Assembly (NCBI GenBank): GCA_026706505.1
Contig: JAPOYQ010000610.1
Coordinates: 1 to 8,692, forward strand
Source: Gemmatimonadota bacterium
GTDB lineage: Bacteria > Latescibacterota > UBA2968 > UBA8231
Length of the DNA stretch: 8,692 bases
Direction of reading: 5' to 3'
Both the position numbers and the translations under genes were made by a program. Below the pieces are notes generated by a model, which saw nothing but the letters and a program-made list of their open reading frames with translations, made no database searches and had not been told where the DNA came from. Each line of letters starts with the position of its first letter. Position 1 is the first letter of the stretch. Below, in pieces: positions 1-7,300 of this stretch.

Positions 1-1
1 C

Positions 2-550
2 TACATCGAAGAGCAGCTAGGAGGGCAAGCCAAAATTGCAACCCTCGCCTTCAAGTCCCAACTCGCCGAGCAAAGCGACGCACGCCGCAACGGGTTTGTC
101 GAGGTGGTGGGGCAGTTGCCGGGCGTGGAATTCGTCGCCGAGCAAGACGCTTGGCTGCCGGAGATGGCGCTCAAGAAAGCCGGGGACATTCTCACGGCCC
201 ACCCAGAAATCGACATCATCTGGTCGGCCAACGAAGGCGGCACCGTCGGGTCGGTAATGGCGGTCAAAAACGCCGGTCGCGAGGGGAAGGTGGTCGTCTT
301 TGGCACTGATGCTAGCCAGCAGCTCGTCGAGTTCATGCTCGCCGAGGACAACATCTTACAGGCCCTCACTACCCAGACCCCTTTCGAATTGGGCACAAAG
401 GCTATGGAGTTGGCCATCGCGGCGCTCAAAGGGCAGGAGGTCGCGGCCAAAGTAGTGATGGACGGGGTGCTTGTTGCGCGCCAAGACCCGGACGGCGTGC
501 GGGCTTTCGGTACGCGGCTCGCGGACCTGATCGCCCTCGGCAATCAGTGA
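2..550 (+). CDS. Sugar ABC transporter substrate-binding protein, C-terminal part (5' partial)
   Basis: The frame is open from the window edge (codon at position 2) to TGA at 548-550, giving 182 residues with no true start in view. An internal ATG at 104 is not the start, because family-like sequence runs on upstream of it. The visible part matches the second lobe of type-1 periplasmic binding proteins of the RbsB/XylF class (Peripla_BP_4). It shows alternating beta-alpha segments, 'DIIWSANEGGTVGSVMAVKNAG', split here as DIIWSANEGG followed by a helix, then VVVFGTDAS and the late segment ILQALTTQTPFELGTKA, typical of the hinge and C-terminal lobe. Such proteins capture a sugar in the periplasm and deliver it to the membrane permease. 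The stop codon overlaps the GTG start of the ATPase gene, so this is the first visible gene of a transporter operon. The sugar cannot be named. The N-terminal lobe and signal peptide lie outside the window. Confidence 0.88.
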   Translation, partial: YIEEQLGGQAKIATLAFKSQLAEQSDARRNGFVEVVGQLPGVEFVAEQDAWLPEMALKKAGDILTAHPEIDIIWSANEGGTVGSVMAVKNAGREGKVVVFGTDASQQLVEFMLAEDNILQALTTQTPFELGTKAMELAIAALKGQEVAAKVVMDGVLVARQDPDGVRAFGTRLADLIALGNQ

Positions 551-2049
551 GTCAGTCTTCCTTCAAACTAGCAGTCGAAAACCTCGGCAAGGACTACCCA
601 GGAACGGTGGCGCTCGACGGGGTTTCGGTGGGGTTTGCCCCCGGCGAGGTCCACGCGCTGATCGGCAAAAACGGCGCTGGCAAAAGCACTCTGGTCAAAA
701 TACTAGCCGGATCGGTCACCCCAAGCAGGGGGTGCATCCTCTGCGATGGGGTGCCGGCCGCGCTGCGCTCGCCGCAGGACGCCTTTGCCTATGGCATCGC
801 CATGGTCTATCAGGAACTGAGCTTGGTGCCGGGGCTGACCGTGGCTGAGAATATCCTGCTCGGCCGGACGCCGAAGCGGCGCGGACTCATCGACTGGACG
901 GCAACCTACGCACGGGCCGAGGAGGTTCTCGCAAGGCTGGGAGTCGCCATCGACGTCCGAGTGCGCACCGGTGATCTCGGGGTGGCGCAGCAGCAGATCG
1001 TCGAGATCGCCAAGGCCATGTCCTTTGACCCGGCCGTGCTCATCCTCGACGAGCCGACCTCAGCGCTGGCGACGCACGAGACCGAACAGCTCTTCCGCGT
1101 GGTCAAAGGGCTGGCGGCGGCGGGCGTGGCAATCATCTACATCTCTCACCGCTTACAGGAATTGCACTCTATCGCCGACCGAGTTACGGTGCTGCGCGAT
1201 GGGCATCACATCGGCACGGTGGCGATGCGGGATACGAGCATCGCGGAGATCGTGCAAATGATGTTCGGCGAAGTCGCACAGCAGGAGCGGCCGGATGATT
1301 TGCAGCCGGGCGCTACTCCAGTGCTGGAGGTGCAGGGCTTGTCGCGCGGGGACGCCTTCGCCGATGTGAGCTTCGCGCTCTACGAGGGCGAAATCCTCGG
1401 CATTGCCGGGATGCTGGGCGCGGGCCGCACCGAACTGCTGCGCGCCCTCTTCGGCGCAGACGCCTGCGACCGCGGGCAAGTCTTGGTCCAAGGTCAGCCC
1501 GTAGCAGCGCCAACCCCACCGAAAATGAAGGCGCAGGGCTTGGCCTTCACCCCTGAAAACCGCAAGGAAGAAGCCCTGATCCAAGCCCATAGCATCCGCG
1601 CCAATATGTGCTTGGCGAGCATGGGCCGAATCGCCCGCCGGGGATATATCACCCGCGTAGAAGAGCAAGCCGTGGTGGATGCGCTGGTGACCCAACTCGA
1701 AATCAAAGTCGCCGATACCGAGGCCCCCGTCTCGGCGCTGAGCGGCGGCAATCAGCAGAAGGTGGTGTTGGGCAATTGGCTGGGCAATCGCCCGCGAGTC
1801 ATCCTCTTCGACGAGCCGACGCGCGGCGTGGACGTGCAGGCTAAGCAGCAGATTTTCGAAGCCATGTGGGATTTGAGCCGCCAAGGCATTGCCTCGCTTT
1901 TTGTATCGACCGAGTTGGAAGAATTGGTCGAAGTCTGCCACCGGATCTTAATCATGCGCGAGGGACGGATCGAAGGCCAAGTGCGGCCTGGAGCAATCAG
2001 CGCCGACGAACTGGCGCTGCGCTGCATGGGGGAGACCCGCAATGCGTGA
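547..2049 (+). CDS. Sugar ABC transporter ATP-binding protein (RbsA/MglA/XylG class, two nucleotide-binding domains)
   Basis: This 500-residue protein has the usual length for the class in which two ABC domains are fused to energise sugar import. Domain 1 (about residues 7-245) has Walker A GKNGAGKS at 40-47, Q-loop VYQE around Q89, a degenerate signature LGVAQQQ ending at Q150, Walker B VLILDEP at 164-170 and switch His201. Domain 2 (about 258-497) has the class-typical altered Walker A GMLGAGRT at 288-295, without the catalytic-type GKS, a good signature LSGGNQQ at 398-404, Walker B VILFDEP at 418-424 and Ser-Thr-Glu in place of the switch His. This asymmetry is normal for the family, so domain 1 is probably the nucleotide-hydrolysing half. 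The GTG start at 547 is chosen because homology begins by residue 7. It has no strong Shine-Dalgarno sequence and overlaps the preceding TGA as GTGA, which implies translational coupling. The 3' end overlaps the permease gene by 8 bp. Confidence 0.95.
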   Translation: MSQSSFKLAVENLGKDYPGTVALDGVSVGFAPGEVHALIGKNGAGKSTLVKILAGSVTPSRGCILCDGVPAALRSPQDAFAYGIAMVYQELSLVPGLTVAENILLGRTPKRRGLIDWTATYARAEEVLARLGVAIDVRVRTGDLGVAQQQIVEIAKAMSFDPAVLILDEPTSALATHETEQLFRVVKGLAAAGVAIIYISHRLQELHSIADRVTVLRDGHHIGTVAMRDTSIAEIVQMMFGEVAQQERPDDLQPGATPVLEVQGLSRGDAFADVSFALYEGEILGIAGMLGAGRTELLRALFGADACDRGQVLVQGQPVAAPTPPKMKAQGLAFTPENRKEEALIQAHSIRANMCLASMGRIARRGYITRVEEQAVVDALVTQLEIKVADTEAPVSALSGGNQQKVVLGNWLGNRPRVILFDEPTRGVDVQAKQQIFEAMWDLSRQGIASLFVSTELEELVEVCHRILIMREGRIEGQVRPGAISADELALRCMGETRNA

Positions 2050-2995
2050 ACGGCTTTTGGCGTGGGTGAAGCGCTCGATTATGGAGATCATTCTCTTCGT
2101 CCTCTGTGCGATTTTGGCATTTGAGGCCGAAGGATTTTTCTCCGTGGACAATCTGCTCAACGTGCTGCGCAACGTGTCCATGCAGGGCATTATCGCCTTT
2201 GGCATGACAATGGTCATCATTTCCGGCGAGATCGACCTGAGCGTGGGGTCGGCGGTGGCCTTTGCCGGCTGCTTGACCGCCTATTTGACGCAGCACTTGG
2301 CCGGAGCTGGGCTGGCGGTAGAATTGGCAGTGCCCGCAGCCATGCTAGCGGCCTTGCTAGTCGGCCTAAGCGTCGGTGCCCTGAGCGGATTCATCCGCGT
2401 GCGCTTCGGGGTGCCGACCTTTATCATCACCTTGGCGTGGATGACGGTCTTGACCGGATCGGCGCAACTCATCACCGGGGGATTTCCGCTGACGCCCTTT
2501 CCCGAGTGGTACAATTTCCTAGGCGGCGGTTATCTCCTCGGCGTGCCCTTTCCGGCGCTGGTCTTCGCGCTGGTCTTCCTGACGACGCATTTCCTGATGG
2601 GCTACACCACGCTGGGACGCTCGATCTACGCAGTGGGTGGCAATGCCGAGGCTGCGCGATTGAGCGGCATTGAGGTCGGCAAAATCAAAATCACCGTCAT
2701 GGCGATTGTCGCCTTCTTGGCGGCGCTGGCCGGCATCATGCAGTCGGCCGAGATCATGTCCGGCACGGCGACGACGGCTAGGGGCTGGGAATTGGACGTG
2801 ATCGCCGCGGTCATCATCGGCGGCACCAGCTTGATGGGCGGCGAGGGTCAGATACGCGGCACCCTGATCGGCGTAGTGTTCTTGGGTATCTTGGTCAACG
2901 GCATGACGCTGATGAACATCAGCGAGTACTGGCAACTCGTGGTGCGGGGGGCGTTAATTCTGAGTGCGGTGCTAATTAACCGGGCGCATCAATAA
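2042..2995 (+). CDS. Sugar ABC transporter permease (RbsC class)
   Basis: This 317-residue integral membrane protein is of the BPD_transp_2 family, which forms the channel of ribose/xylose-type importers. About eight to ten hydrophobic segments are visible, including residues 14-29, 48-85, 91-117, 123-145, 165-187, 217-235, 250-262, 272-290 and 296-313. Family landmarks are IISGEIDLSVGS at 59-70, GVPTFIITLAWMT at 123-135, the cytoplasmic loop SIYAVGGNAEAARLSGIEV at 194-212, which contacts the ATPase, and AAVIIGGTSLMGGEG at 255-269. The ATG at 2042 is preceded by GGGGGAG at 2028-2034 with a 7-nt spacer, inside the end of the ATPase gene, and the two genes overlap by 8 bp. It is the last gene of the operon seen here, since the next genes run convergently. 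The sugar is not identifiable from sequence alone. Confidence 0.95.
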   Translation: MRERLLAWVKRSIMEIILFVLCAILAFEAEGFFSVDNLLNVLRNVSMQGIIAFGMTMVIISGEIDLSVGSAVAFAGCLTAYLTQHLAGAGLAVELAVPAAMLAALLVGLSVGALSGFIRVRFGVPTFIITLAWMTVLTGSAQLITGGFPLTPFPEWYNFLGGGYLLGVPFPALVFALVFLTTHFLMGYTTLGRSIYAVGGNAEAARLSGIEVGKIKITVMAIVAFLAALAGIMQSAEIMSGTATTARGWELDVIAAVIIGGTSLMGGEGQIRGTLIGVVFLGILVNGMTLMNISEYWQLVVRGALILSAVLINRAHQ

Positions 2996-3022
2996 GCAGC
3001 CGATAGAGACGGGTGTTGTGCT

Positions 3023-3061
3023 CCCGCCTTCTCTTGATCAGCGGGTCCAAGAGAAGGCGGG
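3023..3061. terminator. Perfect 14-bp stem-loop between convergent genes, possible terminator or dispersed palindrome
   Basis: Left arm CCCGCCTTCTCTTG at 3023-3036 is the exact reverse complement of 3048-3061, with an 11-nt loop. It begins 28 nt after the permease stop and ends 60 nt before the 3' end of the minus-strand propeller gene, a natural place for transcription of both strands to end. Neither strand has a T-tract after the stem, so a classical intrinsic terminator is not shown. It could instead stabilise the mRNA 3' end or belong to a repeated intergenic element. Confidence 0.5.
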
Positions 3062-3077
3062 GTTGGAGCGGAAGGGC

Positions 3078-3109
3078 GCGTAGGGGTGGGCTTGCGAACC
3101 GCCCTACGC
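3078..3109. repeat. Interrupted inverted repeat (GCGTAGGG / CCCTACGC), candidate dispersed palindromic element
   Basis: GCGTAGGG at 3078-3085 pairs perfectly with CCCTACGC at 3102-3109. Inside, GG and TT at 3089-3090 and 3092-3093 can pair with AACC at 3097-3100 around a short GCG loop, leaving an internal loop and a bulged C. It follows the 14-bp stem-loop by 16 nt and lies just before the TAA of the minus-strand propeller gene. No T-tract follows on either strand. The arrangement resembles short intergenic palindromes that recur within a genome, but only one copy is visible in this window. Confidence 0.45.
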
Positions 3110-3120
3110 ACGAGGCGCGA

Positions 3121-4020
3121 TTAATGAGAAAGCAGCGATTTGATCCGTCCCCACGACTGGGTTTCGACGCTTGTAGCAGCGGGGATCGCCGGTTGCCAAG
3201 CAGGAGAGTTTCCACCTAAGCCGTTGGTCAGTTCAACCAAGTTGCTCCCGTCTAGATCAACGGCCCAAATGAGACCGTTGCGAGAAGAGAAGGCTATCCT
3301 CATGCTGTCGGGCGACCAAGTAGGGCGAATTGTAATTGTCTGATCACTCACGGTCTCATCGCTCTGGAATATGTCAGGCAGGAGAATACCTGGGTTCTCG
3401 TCGGTAGGCCGGAAGATAAACTCGTCTTCACTGGCATCACGGACAAAGAGACGGACATGACCCTCTTCGTCCCCTGCTGCCCGTAACATGATAACTGCTT
3501 CTTTGGTTCCGTCTGGGGAACGACTGGAGCGACGGTGATGGGGCACCTCCCCCCAGTCGTCCACGAACGAGGAGCCACTTCCGTCCAGCGCCAAAACAAA
3601 CGTACTAGGGCGGTTCCTCGGACCATCCGTAGTCAGCGCGGTATAGTAAATGCTACTTCCATCTTCAGACCACGAAAGACGTGTTCTATCGACTGAATCG
3701 TCTGTTAGCTGCTGTGGATTGCCGCCGTCGGCATCCATCAACCAAATCTCCCCACCGTACTGATCGTCGTCAAAAATGTCACCAATATAGGCGATCTTCG
3801 TACCATCTGGAGACCAAGCTGGGCTAGCGCAATTTCGCCCTTTGGTTAGGTTTACGGGATTGCTCCCATCCGCATTCATAATCCACACGTCATGGTGGTG
3901 TTCTTCGCGACCAGAGTCGCGACCGGAGATAAATACTATTTTACCGTCGACTTCCCCCCAGCCAGCGACGGCCAGCCCCAGCGTTGCCAAGCAGACGATC
4001 AGTATGAACCGATACTTCAT
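3121..4020 (-). CDS. Secreted TolB/PD40-type beta-propeller protein
   Basis: The start is taken at 4020, giving 299 residues, not at the upstream in-frame ATG at 4080. AAGGAG at 4028-4033 sits 7 nt before the 4020 ATG, translation from there begins with a good signal peptide (MKYRF, hydrophobic residues 5-19, likely cleavage near AVAG at 17-20), and the predicted sigma-54 start point lies between the two ATGs. The mature part has PD40-like blades: DVWIMNADGSNPVNLT at 44-59, SPAWSPDGTKIAYIG at 66-80, EIWLMDADGGNPQQLT at 91-106, LSWSEDGSSIYY at 115-126, RSPDGTKEAVIM around 167-178, TWSPDSMRIAFSS at 234-246, IWAVDLDGSNLVELT at 251-265 and SPAWQP at 272-277. These fit a five- or six-bladed propeller like the TolB C-terminal domain, but there is no TolB N-terminal domain and no Pal or Tol gene nearby, so it is not called TolB. 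A short tail ending SWGRIKSLLSH follows the last blade. It probably acts outside the cytoplasm in binding; no enzymatic residues are recognised. Sampled GC content is lower than in the flanking genes. Confidence 0.85.
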   Translation of the reverse strand: MKYRFILIVCLATLGLAVAGWGEVDGKIVFISGRDSGREEHHHDVWIMNADGSNPVNLTKGRNCASPAWSPDGTKIAYIGDIFDDDQYGGEIWLMDADGGNPQQLTDDSVDRTRLSWSEDGSSIYYTALTTDGPRNRPSTFVLALDGSGSSFVDDWGEVPHHRRSSRSPDGTKEAVIMLRAAGDEEGHVRLFVRDASEDEFIFRPTDENPGILLPDIFQSDETVSDQTITIRPTWSPDSMRIAFSSRNGLIWAVDLDGSNLVELTNGLGGNSPAWQPAIPAATSVETQSWGRIKSLLSH

Positions 4021-4027
4021 AATGTGG

Positions 4028-4033
4028 CTCCTT
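4028..4033 (-). promoter_or_regulatory. Ribosome binding site AAGGAG of the propeller gene
   Basis: The minus strand reads AAGGAG, then 7 nt, then the ATG at 4020. The strong match and ideal spacing decide the start of this gene in favour of 4020 over the in-frame ATG at 4080. Confidence 0.85.
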
Positions 4034-4072
4034 GCATAAGGTTGTGAATAGGGTGCACTACTGAGGATATAT

Positions 4073-4090
4073 AAGCACATTCCGTGCCAA
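4073..4090 (-). promoter_or_regulatory. Sigma-54 (-24/-12) promoter upstream of the secreted propeller gene
   Basis: The minus strand reads TTGGCACGGAATGTGCTT from 4090 to 4073. Against the established sigma-54 consensus TGGCACG-N4-TTGCW it matches every position except one (G for the first T of TTGC). The invariant GG (4088-4087) and GC (4076-4075) have exactly the required spacing. The predicted start point is about 4063-4064, giving a leader of about 43 nt that holds the AAGGAG. The next gene upstream encodes a sigma-54 activator, which strengthens the call. Whether the host has RpoN cannot be seen here. Confidence 0.8.
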
Positions 4091-4106
4091 ACATTCGGCC
4101 GCCGAC

Positions 4107-4136
4107 AAAAAATCCTTTAGGGTATCCTAAAGGATT
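4107..4136 (-). terminator. Intrinsic terminator for the regulator transcript
   Basis: AATCCTTTAGG at 4111-4121 and CCTAAAGGATT at 4126-4136 form a perfect 11-bp stem with a 4-nt loop. Read on the minus strand the stem is followed by TTTT (4110-4107), giving six T in a row with the end of the stem. It lies about 165 nt past the stop of the regulator gene and just before the sigma-54 promoter, so it separates the regulator transcript from the propeller gene's own promoter. The stem is only moderately GC-rich. Confidence 0.7.
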
Positions 4137-4203
4137 GAAAAACATGATATTTAGAATTATAGGAGCGGTCTTTCTATAAGGCACTTCCTCGCCATCGACG
4201 CAA

Positions 4204-4267
4204 GGATTTCCACGACTTTTTCGTGGATTTCCACGACTTTTTCGTGGATTTCCACGACTTTCGCTGG
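4204..4267. repeat. 21-bp tandem repeat of alternating inverted half-sites, candidate enhancer (UAS) array
   Basis: Two exact 21-bp units (4204-4224 and 4225-4245) are followed by a third that is intact to 4261 and then decays. Within them are five perfect 7-bp half-sites: TCCACGA at 4209-4215, 4230-4236 and 4251-4257, and its reverse complement TCGTGGA at 4221-4227 and 4242-4248, with spacers alternating 5, 2, 5, 2. A degenerate sixth (TCGCTGG) is at 4261-4267. The TCGTGGA-TT-TCCACGA dyads recur at exactly two helical turns, placing them on the same face of DNA. The array lies between the regulator stop and the sigma-54 promoter, about 145-195 bp upstream of the predicted start point. A role as binding sites for the adjacent activator is inferred. 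As RNA, the array could also form small hairpins with 5-nt loops. Confidence 0.8.
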
Positions 4268-4302
4268 CCGTTGGCCTCCTGTATAATCTCTTGTGTCCTG
4301 CG

Positions 4303-7300
4303 CTACTTCTTCGGGCGTTGTAACCCGTATTTCTGCATGCGGTAACGCAGCTTCTCCGGGTGCATATTCAACAACGCGGCTGCACCATGTACGCCATAGA
4401 TCCTCCAGTGGGTCGCTTGCAGCGCCTCCACAATCTGCTGCTTTTCGTCCAAGCCCTCGCCAGCCGCTGGCGCGGGTGACACTGCATCCCCAGCCCGATG
4501 ACCAACCGACGGCAGCAGCAAATCGCCAGCGCGTATCACCCCGTCCTCACACAGCAAAACCGCCCTATTGATCAGGTGCTCCAACTCCCGCACATTCCCC
4601 GGCCAAGCATACCCCTGCAAGTGCGCGACCACCCCCTCGTCTAAGGTTGGTACCGGCCGCCGCAAGTGCTGGGCATATCGCTCCGCAAAATGCGCCGCCA
4701 AAGCCGGGATATCCTCTTGCCGCTGCCGCAGCGGCGGAAGCTCTAAGGTGAAAACGCTCAGGCGGTAGAACAGGTCTTCGCGGAACGTGCCTTCCTGGAT
4801 GGCCTGCCGCAGGTCGCGGTTAGTCGCCGCAATGACCCGCACGTCTACGCTCACAGGCTGCTGACCGCCGACGCGAGTCAGGGTATTCTCCTCTAAGATG
4901 TGCAGCAGCACCCGCTGAGACTCCAACGGCAAATCGCCGATCTCGTCCAAAAAGAGCGTACCGCCATCGGCCAGTTCAAAGCGGCCGAGCTGACGGCTAT
5001 CTGCGCCAGTAAAAGCCCCCTTCTCATGGCCGAACAACTCGCTTTCGACCAACCCGGCGGGTAGCGCCCCACAGTTGACATGGATAAAGGGCCGCATGCG
5101 GCGGGTGCTTGTCTCGTGGATGGTCTGCGCCAGTAAGCCCTTGCCGGTACCGGTCTCGCCCAGCACCAGCACAGTCATCGCCGTCTCGGCGACTCGCATG
5201 GTCTGCTCCAGCACCTGGCGCATGGACCAACTCTGGCTATGCACGACGTGGTCGGTAGCGCGCAGCACGTTTTCAAGAGCGTGGATGCGTTCGGTTTTGG
5301 CGTCGGGGAGGATCTGAATCTCCACGCTGGCCACCTCGGACATCAGGCCATCGCGGTCCATCGTCCGCACCTCAAAGCAATACTCGCCCACTGGTAAGGC
5401 GTTGTATGCGACCGCATCGGCGGCTGTAAACGCACTCCACTGTTCCGTCGGGCCGTGGCCTAACAAGCGGTGGCTGTAGCGCATCTGCCTCGCGCCCGTG
5501 CGGAAGCTGATGCCTTGAAAATGAATGCGTATCTCAGGGGTGCTCTCTGGGCAGGATACGGCTTCGGGCGCGGCCAAGCGGGTGCCAGCCATCACCTCGC
5601 GGATGACCAGGCGCGGCGGCGCGTGTCCCGGCTGATAGGCGACTAGTCCTGCCCGCGTGCCAAACCACAGCCGACCGCGACGATCGCACAGGACGGCTTC
5701 GACCATGTTTTCGAGGGCGGATGGTCCCAAGCGAATGCTCTGGAAGGTCTGGCCGTCGTAGCGGAGGACGCCGCCGCCACTGGTGCCCATCCAGATGTTG
5801 TCCTGCGAGTCGGCGGTCAGCGCCAAGATGCCATTGGCCGACAGCCCGAACTGTTCAGCGGTAAAGTGGTGCACCTGCCGAGACTGGAGATTAAGGGCAA
5901 AAAGCCCCTTGCCCGTACCCACCCACAGAGTGTTTTGATGCTCCCACAAGACGTTGACATAAGCGATGGACTCTACTTCGGCTATATCCGCCGGGCGCAA
6001 GTACCCATCCTCGTAACAGTAGAGTGCGGGTACTTCTCCAACTGAACCAAGCCAAAATACTCCGTCTTGGTCTCGCAGCAATGATCCAATCCAGAATGAC
6101 TCGTCTTGGTCTTGCAGCGCGGTGCCGCATTCAAGGGAGATAAAGCAATTTCCCTCTATCCAGCCAAAGCGGCTCTCAGAGGTGCCGACCCAGATACGTC
6201 CTTGCCCATCTTCGCATAGCCCAGCGATTTCTTCGGGATGGGTCTCTTCGGTTACAGGGATCGCTTGGGGCGTTTGGCCCTCCCACTTGTACACCTTGCC
6301 CGCATCTCCACCACTCCAGACCTGCCCCTGGCCATCTACCACTATCGCCGAGACGATTTCCCCCGTCTTGACCGGGCGGATTTGGCCCTCTTCCATACAG
6401 GCCATGCCTCCCATCGTGCCAATCCATACCCGCCCTCCGGGATCTTCACCCAAGCAGCGAATCTCTCGATCAGGCAGGCCATCGGCTTCCGTGTAGCGCC
6501 GGATGCTGACCGGATCGCAAAAAACCAGCCCACCTCCCCAAAGCCCGATCCAGATATTGCCCTCGCGGTCCTCGTATGTCAGCCGCGTAGCCGAAAAGTC
6601 AATATCTGGCAAGGAAGCAGAAAAGGGATGCCACTCCTGCCCGTCGCATACCATCACACCCCGGTGAGTCAGCCAGAGCCAGCCTCTCTCGTCAGCCCGC
6701 ACGTGCCGCGTCCCGTGCTGCACCACCCCCTCGTCGCCTTTGCCCACATCAACGAACGCGAGCTGTTGGTCCTGTGGATCGTAGCGGCCGATCAAGACTT
6801 CGCTACTCGTGTAATGGAAGGAAATCCACAAATAGCCGGAGGGATCTTGGGCGAATTTCCAAGGCCATTGGCCCGCTCCCTCGCCCATACCCATATACCG
6901 CCCATCCAAGCTGAGGACGCCTCGGTTCATCGTCGCCAACCAAGTAGTGCCGCCCGCGTCAGTGGCCATATCGCGCACTCGCCTCAACGGTTGGCCGCCA
7001 ACGTCGGTTATGCACCTTATGCAGTGTCCCTCGACAAACCACGCCACGCCCGCATCAGTCAGCACTAGAATCAAGCCATCTGGCTGGGCTTGCAGACCCA
7101 AAATTTTGTTGGAAGGCAAGCCGTGCTCGGTGGTGTACACCTGAAAATCGCGCCCGTCGTACGCGGCAAGCCCCCCACCGAATGTGCCGAATAGCAGCCG
7201 ACCGTCCGCGTCTTCGGCAATGGCCATGACCGTCAGATTGGGCAGACCGTCCTTGAGGCCAAACGTATCGAACCGAGCGCTATCGAACCGGCTGACGCCC

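Noticed and set aside
1408..1432. Altered Walker A in the second ATPase domain as a possible sign of decay.
   Set aside because: A degenerate second nucleotide site is normal in the RbsA/MglA/XylG class; the frame and other motifs are intact.
1153..1941. Long minus-strand open frame opposite the ABC ATPase gene.
   Set aside because: It is the antisense shadow of a strongly supported ATPase gene, has no recognisable domain and follows from the GC-rich codon pattern.
2976..3215. Minus-strand open frame across the convergent gap, with a basic stretch reading LIKRRREHNTRLYRLL.
   Set aside because: It runs through both inverted repeats and overlaps the ends of two supported genes; the basic stretch encodes one arm of the hairpin. 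No start signal or family match is recognised.
4021..4080. Longer version of the propeller protein starting at the ATG at 4080.
   Set aside because: That start would put 20 residues before the signal peptide, lies within the predicted sigma-54 promoter and has no good ribosome binding site, while the 4020 ATG has AAGGAG at 7 nt.
4204..4267. Tandem repeats considered as a CRISPR array.
   Set aside because: The units are 21 bp and directly adjacent, with no unique spacers, and no cas genes are present.
4280..4287. TGTATAAT on the plus strand, resembling a -10 box; the same 9-mer TGTATAATC also occurs at 7489-7497.
   Set aside because: No credible -35 element precedes it and no plus-strand gene follows. 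On the minus strand its complement GATTATACA lacks a good -35 as well, so neither copy is called a promoter.
5575..5590. Second partial sigma-54-like match on the minus strand (TGGCACC-N4-TGGCC).
   Set aside because: It lies deep inside the regulator coding sequence with no downstream start, matches the -12 element poorly and is easily explained by GC-rich coding sequence.
6238..7068. Plus-strand open frame of 276 codons opposite the regulator gene.
   Set aside because: It is antisense to the propeller repeats, has no domain and no supporting ribosome binding site, so it is treated as a shadow.
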